A DNA stretch of 47,608 nt, taken from assembly GCF_021606685.1 (NCBI RefSeq), contig NZ_WKCB01000044.1, forward strand, positions 1-47,608, written 5' to 3'. The notes beneath the pieces were generated by a model. The model was not told the DNA's origin, did not search any database, and saw only the letters and a list, made by a program, of their open reading frames with translations. Position numbers and translations under genes: made by a program. The DNA is from Pseudomonas syringae. Lineage in GTDB: Bacteria; Pseudomonadota; Gammaproteobacteria; Pseudomonadales; Pseudomonadaceae. Position 1 is the first letter of the stretch; every line of letters begins with the position of its first letter. Below are positions 17,036 to 24,990 of this stretch, in pieces.

Positions 17036-17632
17036 ATGCTGAAAAAAATCGCCTTCTTTGCTGGCTCCTTTCTGTTCGCCGCCAACCTGATGGCCGCCAC
17101 GGCAGCCGCGCCGGCAAAACCTGCGGCACCGGCCAAGTCCAGCGCGCCCCACGTACTGATCAGCACCACCAACGGCGACATTGAAATCGAACTGGACCCG
17201 GTCAAGGCGCCGATCAGCACCAAGAACTTCCTGGCCTATGTCGACAAGGGTTTCTACACCAACACGATTTTCCATCGTGTGATCCCGGGCTTCATGGTCC
17301 AGGGCGGCGGGTTCACCACGCAGATGTCGCAAAAGCCGACCGACGCGCCGATCAAGAACGAAGCCAGCAACGGCCTGCATAACGTGCGTGGCACCTTGTC
17401 GATGGCGCGCACCTCGAACCCGGATTCGGCTACCAGCCAGTTCTTCATCAACGTGGCCGACAACGCCTTCCTGGATCCAGGCCGCGATGCCGGTTATGCC
17501 GTGTTCGCCAAAGTGGTCAAGGGCATGGACGTGGTCGACATCATCGTCAACTCCCAGACCACCACCAAGCAAGGCATGCAGAACGTGCCTATCGATCCTG
17601 TCCTGATCAAGTCGGCCAAGCGCATCGACTGA
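17036..17632 (+). CDS. ppiA: Periplasmic cyclophilin-type peptidyl-prolyl isomerase
   Basis: A 198-residue cyclophilin. A signal peptide (about 1-20, ..FAANLMA) is followed by an Ala/Pro linker and then the cyclophilin fold (TNGDIEIELDPVKAPISTKNFLAYVD, FHRVIPGFMVQGGG with the catalytic Arg, GTLSMARTSNPDSATSQFFIN). It catalyses cis-trans isomerisation of Xaa-Pro bonds in exported proteins. Last gene of the LysR operon; a strong hairpin follows at 17661-17687. Matches PA3227 by position. Confidence 0.93.
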   Translation: MLKKIAFFAGSFLFAANLMAATAAAPAKPAAPAKSSAPHVLISTTNGDIEIELDPVKAPISTKNFLAYVDKGFYTNTIFHRVIPGFMVQGGGFTTQMSQKPTDAPIKNEASNGLHNVRGTLSMARTSNPDSATSQFFINVADNAFLDPGRDAGYAVFAKVVKGMDVVDIIVNSQTTTKQGMQNVPIDPVLIKSAKRID

Positions 17633-17660
17633 AGTCTGCAGGGCGTTCTTCAAGTAGCCC

Positions 17661-17687
17661 CGCGCGGTGCCCACAAGGCACCGCGCG
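17661..17687. terminator. GC-rich hairpin between ppiA and ABC exporter
   Basis: Perfect 11-base arms (CGCGCGGTGCC / GGCACCGCGCG) with loop CACAA, 28 bases after the ppiA stop codon. No T-run follows, so it may attenuate or stabilise rather than terminate. Confidence 0.55.
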
Positions 17688-17696
17688 CATTTGAAC

Positions 17697-17726
17697 AGGA
17701 GAGCCCGCCAGGCGGGCGTCAACCTA
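17697..17726 (+). promoter_or_regulatory. Hairpin bridging ribosome binding site and start codon
   Basis: The only Shine-Dalgarno-like sequence (AGGAG, 17697-17701) lies 25 bases before the ABC exporter ATG, too far for normal initiation. Between them GCCCGC-CAG-GCGGGC (17703-17717) can fold into a 6-pair stem, leaving an effective spacing of about 10 bases. The folded leader would bring the site into range. Confidence 0.5.
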
Positions 17727-19559
17727 ATGCTCTATCGTCGTTTTGAACAACTGATCGATATTTTCCGCGACGCGCCCAGCGAAGCCCCTCCCGATAAAGT
17801 CCTGCCCTTCTACCTCTACTACCTGCGCCAGGTGTGGCCGCACTTCGCCGCCTTGCTGGTGGTGGGCCTGATCGGCGCGCTGATCGAAGTCGCGCTGTTC
17901 AGCTACCTGAGCCGCATCATCGACTTGGCCCAGGGCACGCCGCCGGCGAATTTCTTCCAGATTCACAGCACCGAGCTGATCTGGATGGCCGTGGTCGCAC
18001 TGCTGTTGCGCCCGATCTTCGGCGCGCTGCATGACCTGCTGGTGCACCAGACCATCAGCCCCGGCATGACCAGCCTGATCCGCTGGCAGAACCACAGCTA
18101 CGTGCTCAAGCAGAGCCTGAATTTCTTCCAGAACGACTTCGCCGGGCGTATTGCCCAGCGCATCATGCAGACCGGCAACTCCCTGCGCGACTCCGCCGTG
18201 GCGGCGGTAGACGCGATCTGGCACGTGGCGATCTACGCCATCAGTTCCCTGGTGCTGTTTGCCGAGGCCGACTGGCGCCTGATGATCCCGCTGGTGACCT
18301 GGATCATCGCCTACAGCCTGACGCTGCGTTACTTCGTGCCACGTGTGAAGGAGCGCTCGGTGATTTCCTCCGAGGCCCGCTCGAAATTGATGGGCCGCAT
18401 CGTCGATGGCTACACCAACATCACCACCTTGAAGCTGTTCGCCCACACTCGCTACGAGCAGGAGTACGCCAAGGAAGCGATCATCGAGCAGACCGAAAAA
18501 ACCCAGCTGGCCAGCCGCGTAGTGACCAGCATGGACGTGGTAATTACCACCATGAACGGCCTGCTGATCGTCACCACCACCGGCCTGGCGCTGTGGCTGT
18601 GGACCCAGTCGTTGATCTCGGTGGGCGCGATCGCCCTGGCCACCGGTTTGGTGATCCGCATCGTCAACATGTCCGGCTGGATCATGTGGGTGGTCAACGG
18701 CATCTTCGAAAATATCGGCATGGTGCAGGACGGCCTCAAAACCATCGCCCAGCCACTGGCCGTGATCGACCGCGACAACGCCCCACGCCTGAGCGTGCCC
18801 CAGGGCGAAGTGCGGTTTGAACAGGTGGATTTTCACTACGGCAAAAAGAGCGGGATCATTGGCGGCCTGAACCTGGAGATCAAGGCGGGCGAGAAAATCG
18901 GCCTGATCGGCCCGTCCGGCGCGGGCAAGTCGACCCTGGTCAACCTGCTGTTGCGCCTGTATGACCTGCAAGGCGGGCGCATCCTGATCGACGGCCAGAA
19001 TATCGCCGAGGTGGCTCAGGAAACCCTGCGCGAGCAGATCGGCATGATCACCCAGGACACGTCGCTGCTGCACCGCTCGATCCGCGACAACCTGCTGTAT
19101 GGCAAGCCGGACGCCACCGACGAAGAACTCTGGGCCGCCGTGCACAAGGCTCGCGCCGATGAGTTCATCCCACTCCTGTCGGACGCCGAAGGCCGCACCG
19201 GGCTGGATGCGCATGTGGGTGAGCGCGGCGTGAAGCTCTCGGGCGGGCAGCGCCAGCGGATCGCCATTGCGCGCGTCCTGCTCAAGGACGCGCCGATCCT
19301 GATCATGGACGAAGCCACGTCGGCACTCGACTCGGAAGTCGAAGCGGCGATCCAGGAAAGCCTGGAAACCCTGATGCAAGGCAAGACGGTGATTGCGATC
19401 GCGCACCGGTTGTCGACCATCGCCCGCATGGACCGCCTGGTGGTGCTGGAAAAAGGCCAGATCGCCGAGAGCGGCAGCCATGCCGAGTTGCTGGCTCACA
19501 AGGGGTTGTACGCCCGGTTGTGGCAGCATCAAACCGGCGGGTTTGTCGGCATCGACTAA
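17727..19559 (+). CDS. ABC exporter, fused permease and ATPase
   Basis: A 610-residue ABC half-exporter with membrane domain (about 35-330, six helices) and nucleotide-binding domain (360-600). Walker A GPSGAGKST is at 395-403, signature LSGGQ at 504-508 and Walker B ILIMDEATSALD at 524-535. It works as a homodimer in the inner membrane; the substrate may be a lipid, peptide or drug and is not known. Matches PA3228 by position. The start MLYRRFEQLIDIF is chosen by family; 20 open codons upstream contain two hairpins. A REPIN follows the gene. Confidence 0.9.
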   Translation: MLYRRFEQLIDIFRDAPSEAPPDKVLPFYLYYLRQVWPHFAALLVVGLIGALIEVALFSYLSRIIDLAQGTPPANFFQIHSTELIWMAVVALLLRPIFGALHDLLVHQTISPGMTSLIRWQNHSYVLKQSLNFFQNDFAGRIAQRIMQTGNSLRDSAVAAVDAIWHVAIYAISSLVLFAEADWRLMIPLVTWIIAYSLTLRYFVPRVKERSVISSEARSKLMGRIVDGYTNITTLKLFAHTRYEQEYAKEAIIEQTEKTQLASRVVTSMDVVITTMNGLLIVTTTGLALWLWTQSLISVGAIALATGLVIRIVNMSGWIMWVVNGIFENIGMVQDGLKTIAQPLAVIDRDNAPRLSVPQGEVRFEQVDFHYGKKSGIIGGLNLEIKAGEKIGLIGPSGAGKSTLVNLLLRLYDLQGGRILIDGQNIAEVAQETLREQIGMITQDTSLLHRSIRDNLLYGKPDATDEELWAAVHKARADEFIPLLSDAEGRTGLDAHVGERGVKLSGGQRQRIAIARVLLKDAPILIMDEATSALDSEVEAAIQESLETLMQGKTVIAIAHRLSTIARMDRLVVLEKGQIAESGSHAELLAHKGLYARLWQHQTGGFVGID

Positions 19560-19578
19560 AGCAAACACCGTTCAAAAC

Positions 19579-19665
19579 GTGGGAGGGGGCTTGCCCCCGA
19601 TAGCGGCATGTCAGTCAGCTCATCTGTCACTGACCCACCGCCATCGGGGGCAAGCCCCCTCCCAC
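19579..19665. repeat. REP doublet (REPIN), GTGGGAGGGGGCTTGCCCCCGAT type
   Basis: Inverted arms of about 22 bases at the two ends, separated by a roughly 40-base spacer. Same type as 28986-29072, including the TGTCAGTCA spacer segment. Lies just downstream of the ABC exporter stop codon. Confidence 0.92.
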
Positions 19666-19806
19666 CTTTGATCGCATTCGTTCAGCAGCATTTGTGTAAA
19701 AACTCTGCTGTACTCAGTGCAGTGCCCAGACGGGCGCTGAAGTAAATCTGCAGGGAGCATCACTGATTTACTGATTCGGTAGAGCTATCTATCAAGGACG
19801 TGTTGC

Positions 19807-20508
19807 ATGTCTTTGTTCAAACGTTCAGTCACGGAGGGGTTAGGTACGTTTTGGCTGGTGTTGGGCGGTTGCGGGAGTGCGGTGTTGGCCGCAGCGTTCC
19901 CGGCAGTCGGGATCGGGTTGTTGGGCGTGTCGCTGGCATTCGGGCTGACGGTGCTGACCATGGCGGTCGCCATCGGGCACATCAGCGGTTGCCACCTCAA
20001 CCCGGCGGTATCGGTAGGGCTGGTCATGGGTGGGCGGTTTCCGGCCCGGGAGTTACCGGCGTATATCGTGGCCCAAGTCATTGGCGGGGTAGTTGCCGCC
20101 GCGTTGTTGTACTTTATTGCCAGCGGCAAACCGGGCTATGAACTGGCCGGCGGCCTGGCATCAAACGGCTATGGCGCACATTCCCCCGGCGGCTACTCGC
20201 TGGCGGCGGGGTTTGTGAGTGAGCTGGTGATGACCGCGATGTTCCTGCTGATCATCCTCGGCGCCACCGACCACCGTGCCCCCAAGGGCCTCGCCCCCAT
20301 CGCCATTGGCCTGGCGCTCACGTTGATCCACCTGGTCTCCATTCCCGTCACCAACACCTCGGTCAACCCGGCCCGCAGTACCGGGCCTGCGCTGATTGTG
20401 GGCGGGTGGGCGGTCCAGCAGTTGTGGATGTTCTGGCTCGCGCCGATGCTCGGTGCAGTGCTTGCCGGTGTCACCTATCGATGGCTGGGCAAGGAGGATC
20501 CGGCCTGA
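19807..20508 (+). CDS. aqpZ: Aquaporin Z
   Basis: A 233-residue MIP-family channel with six transmembrane helices and two half helices carrying NPA motifs at 65-67 (HLNPAVS) and 187-189 (VNPARSTGPA). The aromatic/arginine filter (Phe45, His175, Thr184, Arg190) fits a water-selective AqpZ rather than a glycerol facilitator. The length matches E. coli AqpZ (231). Inner membrane. Likely monocistronic; it converges on the next gene with only 11 bases between stop codons. Confidence 0.93.
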   Translation: MSLFKRSVTEGLGTFWLVLGGCGSAVLAAAFPAVGIGLLGVSLAFGLTVLTMAVAIGHISGCHLNPAVSVGLVMGGRFPARELPAYIVAQVIGGVVAAALLYFIASGKPGYELAGGLASNGYGAHSPGGYSLAAGFVSELVMTAMFLLIILGATDHRAPKGLAPIAIGLALTLIHLVSIPVTNTSVNPARSTGPALIVGGWAVQQLWMFWLAPMLGAVLAGVTYRWLGKEDPA

Positions 20509-20519
20509 CGCAAACGGGT

Positions 20520-21644
20520 TCAGCCCTGCCGATACGGCAGGGCTGCCCTCGCCTCCTCGGCATACGCCAGAATCCCCACCCGCTCGCGCTCCAGAAAGTC
20601 CTCTACAGCACTCTTCAACCCCGGATGGCGCAGGTAGTGCCATGACCGCGTGATCACCGGCTCAAAGCCTCGAATCAACTTGTGCTCGCCCTGGGCACCG
20701 GCGTCGAAACGTTGCAGGCCATGGGCGATGGCGTAGTCCATGCCCTGGTAGAAACACGTTTCGAAATGCAGTCGGTCGAACTCGGCCAGGCAACCCCAGT
20801 AACGACCGTAGAAACTGTCGCCGCCGATCAGGCTGAAGGCCATGGCCACCGGGCGTGAGCCCTGCTTGGCCAGCACCACGCGAATCGCCTCGGGCGTGCG
20901 CTCGGCCAGCAGGCTGAAAAACGCGCGGGTCAGGTAGGGCGTTTGTCGGCGTACCGCGTAGGTGTTGGCGTAGCAGGCGTAGACAAAATCCCACTGCGCC
21001 TCGCTCAGTTCATGGCCTTGCAACCATTCGAAGTCGATGCCCTGCCCCGCCACCTGCTCACGCTCCTTGCGCATCTGTTTGCGCTTGCGTGAACTCAGGG
21101 CGTCAAGGAAATCCTGGAAGTCGCGGTAGCCACGGTTCTGCCAGTGAAATTGGCAACCCAGGCGCTGCAGCCAATCCGGCTGGCTGGCCAAAGCCTCATC
21201 GGCCAGCGCATCGGTAAAGTTGATGTGGGCGCTGGAAAGCCCTTCGATTTCCAGGTAGCCCGGCAGGCTGTTGAGCAACTCGAAACCGTCTTGGGCACTG
21301 CGCGCCAGCAAGCGTGGCCCGCTGACCGGGCTGAACGGCACCGCCGTCAGCAGCTTGGGGTAGTAATCAATCCCCGCCCGCGCACAGGCATCGGCCCAAC
21401 CGTGATCGAACACGTACTCGCCATAAGAGTGCCACTTGCGATAACTGGGCAAGGCCGCCACCAGCCGCTCGCCCTCCCAGTGCAACAGATGCTCGGCCTG
21501 CCAGCCCGACTGCGGGCCCAGGCTCGCGCTGTCTTCGAGTGCGCTCAAGAAGGCATGGCGCACAAAGGGCTGGGCCTCTGGCACCAGCGCATCCCAAACC
21601 TGCGGGGCGATTTCGGACAGGCTGTCCAGGCGTTGCAACGGCAT
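20520..21644 (-). CDS. FemAB/GNAT-like protein (DUF482, peptidogalycan-type)
   Basis: A 374-residue protein of the PF04339-type family. The core has HWQNRGYRDFQDFLDALSSR, KRKQMRKEREQV, CYANTYAVRRQTPYLTRAFF and GGDSFYGRYWGCLAEFDRLHFE. The fold is related to FemAB/GNAT acyltransferases; the reaction is unknown. Two ATGs and a GTG lie close together; the ATG at 21644 is chosen because GAGG is 6 bases before it. Cytoplasmic, no signal or membrane segments. Confidence 0.82.
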   Translation of the reverse strand: MPLQRLDSLSEIAPQVWDALVPEAQPFVRHAFLSALEDSASLGPQSGWQAEHLLHWEGERLVAALPSYRKWHSYGEYVFDHGWADACARAGIDYYPKLLTAVPFSPVSGPRLLARSAQDGFELLNSLPGYLEIEGLSSAHINFTDALADEALASQPDWLQRLGCQFHWQNRGYRDFQDFLDALSSRKRKQMRKEREQVAGQGIDFEWLQGHELSEAQWDFVYACYANTYAVRRQTPYLTRAFFSLLAERTPEAIRVVLAKQGSRPVAMAFSLIGGDSFYGRYWGCLAEFDRLHFETCFYQGMDYAIAHGLQRFDAGAQGEHKLIRGFEPVITRSWHYLRHPGLKSAVEDFLERERVGILAYAEEARAALPYRQG

Positions 21645-21762
21645 CGGCATCCTCACTACGTCATGGCGTGAAAGCCTCGCGAGTATCGCTTATCGCCAGC
21701 CCGGGCACACCCTCAAATCGCCGGACAGCGCTCTAAACCAATAGTTTCATTCATAAATAAAT

Positions 21763-21778
21763 TGTCATCTACATGACA
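21763..21778. promoter_or_regulatory. Palindrome upstream of porin gene
   Basis: TGTCAT-CTAC-ATGACA is an exact inverted repeat in an AT-rich stretch 150 bases before the porin start. It also looks like two TGACAT/TGTCAT blocks 11 bases apart. A repressor or activator site is possible; the regulator is unknown. Confidence 0.35.
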
Positions 21779-21927
21779 TCACTTAGCCACTGCTTCGTCA
21801 TAAACGATCGCGATACTGACGCCTGTTTTTAGAGCGCCTGGTTCTATCAGGTGGTTATTTTTCCGTCCGTCATCGGTCGGTTGTGTTCTGGATGGTTTGC
21901 CATCCCTCCTCACTTTCGGAGATTGAT

Positions 21928-23271
21928 ATGCGTCTTGCTTCCACTAAAACTGCGGCGGCCCTGTGTGGCGGCCTGTTGCTGGCCCTGAGCGTTCCGGCCA
22001 GCGCCGCAGTCGACGCTAAATTGCTCGACATGCTCAAGGCCAACGGTCAGATCACCGCAGCGCAGTACACCGAACTGCAAGCGGAATTGGCCAAGGACCA
22101 GAAAGAAAAGCAGATCGCACAGCAAGCTCAACAAGAAACCAACGAACAGATCGCGGCCACCGCGAAGAAAACCAACGACCTGAGCGTCTTCGACCAGAAG
22201 CTCGCCTGGGCCGCCAAGACTCAGTTCAAGGGCGACGTGCGCATGCGTCACGAAACCATCAAGGTCGACGGCGAAAATGGCGTCACCCGCGCTGGCGTCA
22301 CTGGCCGTGACAAGGACCGTGAACGCATCCGCGCCCGCCTCGGCGCCTACACCGAAATCAACCCGCAAGTGGACACCGGTATCCGTATCGCCACTGGCGG
22401 CGGCAGCGATGCGCGCTCCACCAACCAGGACCTGGACGGCTACTTCGATAAAAAATCGATCTGGCTGGACCTCGGCTACATCGACTACCACCCTGACCAG
22501 ATCAAGAACCTGCACATCATCGGCGGCAAAATGCTGCAGCCGTGGGTCAACATGGGCGACGTGATCTGGGATAGCGACATCAACCCAGAAGGTCTGGCCC
22601 TCACCTACAAGTACCCATTGGGTGGCAGCGCCGAGCTGTTCGGCAGCCTGGGTAACTACAACCTCAAGGACAACGTGGACGGCGACGGCGTGCAATACCG
22701 CCATGACCTGCGCCTGACCACCGGCCAGTTGGGCACCCGTTTCTCGCTAACCGACAACCTGAAAGTGACCCTGGGCGGCAGCATCTACGCCTACCAGAAC
22801 GATGAAGACGTCACCCCCGGCGGGAGCAGCAACCCGAGCGTACTGGCGACTAATGGCAACACGCCAAACGGCGAGTTCCGACTGTATGAAGGCTTCAGCC
22901 AAGTCGATATCGGCGGCCTGGCGGTACCACTGTCGTTCTACGGCCAGTACGTGAAAAACAACGACGCAATCGACGATTCGGACACTGCCTGGTTGCTCGG
23001 TGCCAAGTCCAAGGTGTTTGGCTTCAACCTGGATTACAACTATCGCGACGTTGAGAAAAACGCCGTGGTCGGCGCCTTTACCGACTCGGACTTCGGCGGC
23101 GGCTTCACCGGTTCGCGCGGTCACAAGTTCAAGGTTGGCTACGACATCGACAAGAACTTCTCGGTCGGTGCCACGTACTTCCTGACCAAGACCGACACCT
23201 ACAGCCGCACGCGCCTGAACGACAGCGCCAAGGCCAACACCTTCCAGCTGGACGCAGAAGCCAAGTTCTAA
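21928..23271 (+). CDS. Putative porin (Porin_5 type)
   Basis: A 447-residue outer membrane protein. A signal peptide (1-27, ..LSVPASAA) is followed by a short coiled-coil-like segment rich in Gln, Lys and Glu (about 35-85) that probably trimerises or anchors to peptidoglycan. A beta barrel then ends in Phe (AEAKF). The segment RERIRARLGAYTEINPQVDT and repeated strand motifs fit the PF16930-type putative porins. GGAGATTGAT precedes the ATG; 15 open codons further up lack a binding site. Substrate unknown. Confidence 0.85.
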   Translation: MRLASTKTAAALCGGLLLALSVPASAAVDAKLLDMLKANGQITAAQYTELQAELAKDQKEKQIAQQAQQETNEQIAATAKKTNDLSVFDQKLAWAAKTQFKGDVRMRHETIKVDGENGVTRAGVTGRDKDRERIRARLGAYTEINPQVDTGIRIATGGGSDARSTNQDLDGYFDKKSIWLDLGYIDYHPDQIKNLHIIGGKMLQPWVNMGDVIWDSDINPEGLALTYKYPLGGSAELFGSLGNYNLKDNVDGDGVQYRHDLRLTTGQLGTRFSLTDNLKVTLGGSIYAYQNDEDVTPGGSSNPSVLATNGNTPNGEFRLYEGFSQVDIGGLAVPLSFYGQYVKNNDAIDDSDTAWLLGAKSKVFGFNLDYNYRDVEKNAVVGAFTDSDFGGGFTGSRGHKFKVGYDIDKNFSVGATYFLTKTDTYSRTRLNDSAKANTFQLDAEAKF

Positions 23272-23287
23272 GGGTAAATGCAATAAG

Positions 23288-23310
23288 CCTTGGGCCAGGA
23301 CGGCCCGAGG
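23288..23310 (+). terminator. Hairpin after the porin gene
   Basis: CCTTGGGCC-AGGAC-GGCCCGAGG, a 9-pair stem with one G-U pair, 17 bases after the stop codon. No T-run, so it may be a processing or stability element. Confidence 0.5.
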
Positions 23311-23458
23311 TGGCTGTACAGTCTTGCGTGGGTGGATCGGTCCCCATCATCCGTCCGAGTCACCCACGCGAGCCTGCTTGACCCCCGCCTTTATCGACGC
23401 TGAGTCACTCGCCAGCCACTTTGACTGTGCAAACCAAATCAGCGCGCAGCCTTGCAAA

Positions 23459-24580
23459 TCAGCGCTTGCGCAGGATCACGCTTCCGATCGAATAACCCGC
23501 GCCAAACGAACTGAGTACCGCGACGGAGCCCTTGGGCAAGTTGTCCTGGTAGGTGTGGAAAGCAATCACCGAACCCGCCGAGCTGGTGTTGGCGTACGTA
23601 TCGAGGATGACCGGCGCTTCTTCCACGGTGGCTTCGCGGCCCAGCAGTTTCTTCACGATCAGGTGGTTCATGCTCAGGTTGGCCTGGTGCAGCCAGAAGC
23701 GCTTCACGTCGGTCACGTTCAACTGGTTTTCTTCCAGGTGCACGCCGATCAGCTCGGCAACCATCGGGCAGACATCACGGAAAACCTTGCGGCCTTCCTG
23801 CACGAACAGCTTGTCCGGCGCGCCGACGCCCTCTTCCGCCGTGCGGTTGAGGAAGCCGAAGTTGTTGCGGATGTTATTCGAGAACTTGGTCAGCAGCTTG
23901 GTGCTCACCACGTCGAACTGGTGCTCGGAGGTGGCCAGGTCCGCGCGCTCGAGGACGACCGCTGTGGCGGCATCGCCAAAGATGAAGTGGCTGTCGCGGT
24001 CACGGAAATTGAGGTGGCCGGTGCAGACCTCCGGGTTGACCATCAGGATCGCCCGGGCCTGGCCCAGCTGGATGCTGTTGGCTGCGTTCTGGATGCCGAA
24101 GGTCGCCGAGGAACACGCCACGTTCATGTCGAAACCGAAGCCGGCAATGCCCAGCGCTTCCTGGACCTCGATGGCGATGGCCGGGTAGGCACGCTGCAGG
24201 TTGGAACAGGCAACGATCACACCGTCGATGTCGGCGGCGGTCTTGCCGGCCCGCTGCAGGGCTTGCTCAGCGGCGCCAATGGCCATCTGGCAGAGCACCG
24301 ACCACTCGTCGTTGCTGCGCTCCGGCAGGCGCGGTGCCATGCGTTGCGGGTCAAGGATGCCGTCCTTGTCCATCACAAACCGGCTCTTGATGCCCGAGGC
24401 CTTTTCGATAAAGGCGGCGCTCGACTCGGTCAGTGCCTGCACATCACCGCGCTCGATGGCGGCGGCGTTGTCGCTGTTGAACTGCTGCACGTAGGCATTG
24501 AAAGACTGCACCAGCTCTTCGTTGGAGATGCTGTTGGCCGGGGTGTACAGGCCAGTGCCGCTGATGACGACGTTATGCAC
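23459..24580 (-). CDS. Beta-ketoacyl-ACP synthase III (FabH-like, PA3286 type)
   Basis: A 373-residue thiolase-fold condensing enzyme with catalytic Cys156 (NVACSSATFG), His298 (WLHQAN) and Asn331 (YANTSSAG). It is about 50 residues longer than E. coli FabH (317). In length and insertions it resembles P. aeruginosa PA3286, reported to condense C8-CoA from beta-oxidation with malonyl-ACP and so feed degradation products into fatty acid synthesis. That substrate is inferred by similarity only. AGAGGA lies 10 bases before the ATG. The gene stands alone, with an operator-like palindrome in its promoter. Confidence 0.88.
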   Translation of the reverse strand: MHNVVISGTGLYTPANSISNEELVQSFNAYVQQFNSDNAAAIERGDVQALTESSAAFIEKASGIKSRFVMDKDGILDPQRMAPRLPERSNDEWSVLCQMAIGAAEQALQRAGKTAADIDGVIVACSNLQRAYPAIAIEVQEALGIAGFGFDMNVACSSATFGIQNAANSIQLGQARAILMVNPEVCTGHLNFRDRDSHFIFGDAATAVVLERADLATSEHQFDVVSTKLLTKFSNNIRNNFGFLNRTAEEGVGAPDKLFVQEGRKVFRDVCPMVAELIGVHLEENQLNVTDVKRFWLHQANLSMNHLIVKKLLGREATVEEAPVILDTYANTSSAGSVIAFHTYQDNLPKGSVAVLSSFGAGYSIGSVILRKR

Positions 24581-24615
24581 GGTCGTTCCTCTAAATCTGT
24601 CAGGCAGAGAAGATA

Positions 24616-24633
24616 TTGGTACCGTCGTACCAA
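24616..24633. promoter_or_regulatory. Operator-like palindrome in FabH-like gene promoter
   Basis: TTGGTAC-CGTC-GTACCAA has perfect 7-base arms, 36 bases upstream of the start codon. On the minus strand it lies almost exactly between a possible -35 (TTACAG) and -10 (AATATC) spaced 17 bases apart, the position expected for a repressor site of TetR type. Confidence 0.5.
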
Positions 24634-24809
24634 ACTGTAAGTAGTTCGATGCCGTCCAGCGGCGTCAAACTGGCAACGCTTTATTCCATCGCGCCGCTGC
24701 TACGACGATCCCGGCATTTATAACCGCGAAGTTTGCCACAACCCCGGGGATTTGGCGCCATATCCCGCGTAAAGCAGCTGAAACCGCTTTTATAGCGAGC
24801 AGCCTTGGT

Positions 24810-24972
24810 GTGGCAAGCAGGCTTGTGTGGCGAGCGGGCTTGCCCGCGTTGGGCTGCGCAGCAGCCCCATACTTTCACCGCGGTGCACCAGAAAAATCCG
24901 GTCAGCAGGTTTTAGGGCTGCTGCGCAGCCCAACGCGGGCAAGCCCGCTCGCCACACAAGCTCGCTTGCCAC
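24810..24972. repeat. Long 58-base inverted repeat (REPIN-like)
   Basis: Arms 24810-24867 and 24915-24972 are inverted copies with only a few differences near their outer ends. Each contains GTGGCGAGCGGGCTTGCCCGCGTTGGGCTG-type REP sequence plus a GCGCAGCAGCCC segment. The spacer is 47 bases. It lies just past the hrpA stop codon in a 410-base gap between genes. Confidence 0.9.
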
Positions 24973-24990
24973 AAAGGGGCTGCGTCGTGG

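Noticed and set aside
17724..19568. Open frame of more than 600 codons antisense to the ABC exporter
   Set aside because: Same antisense artefact; no start signal and all conserved motifs are on the plus strand.
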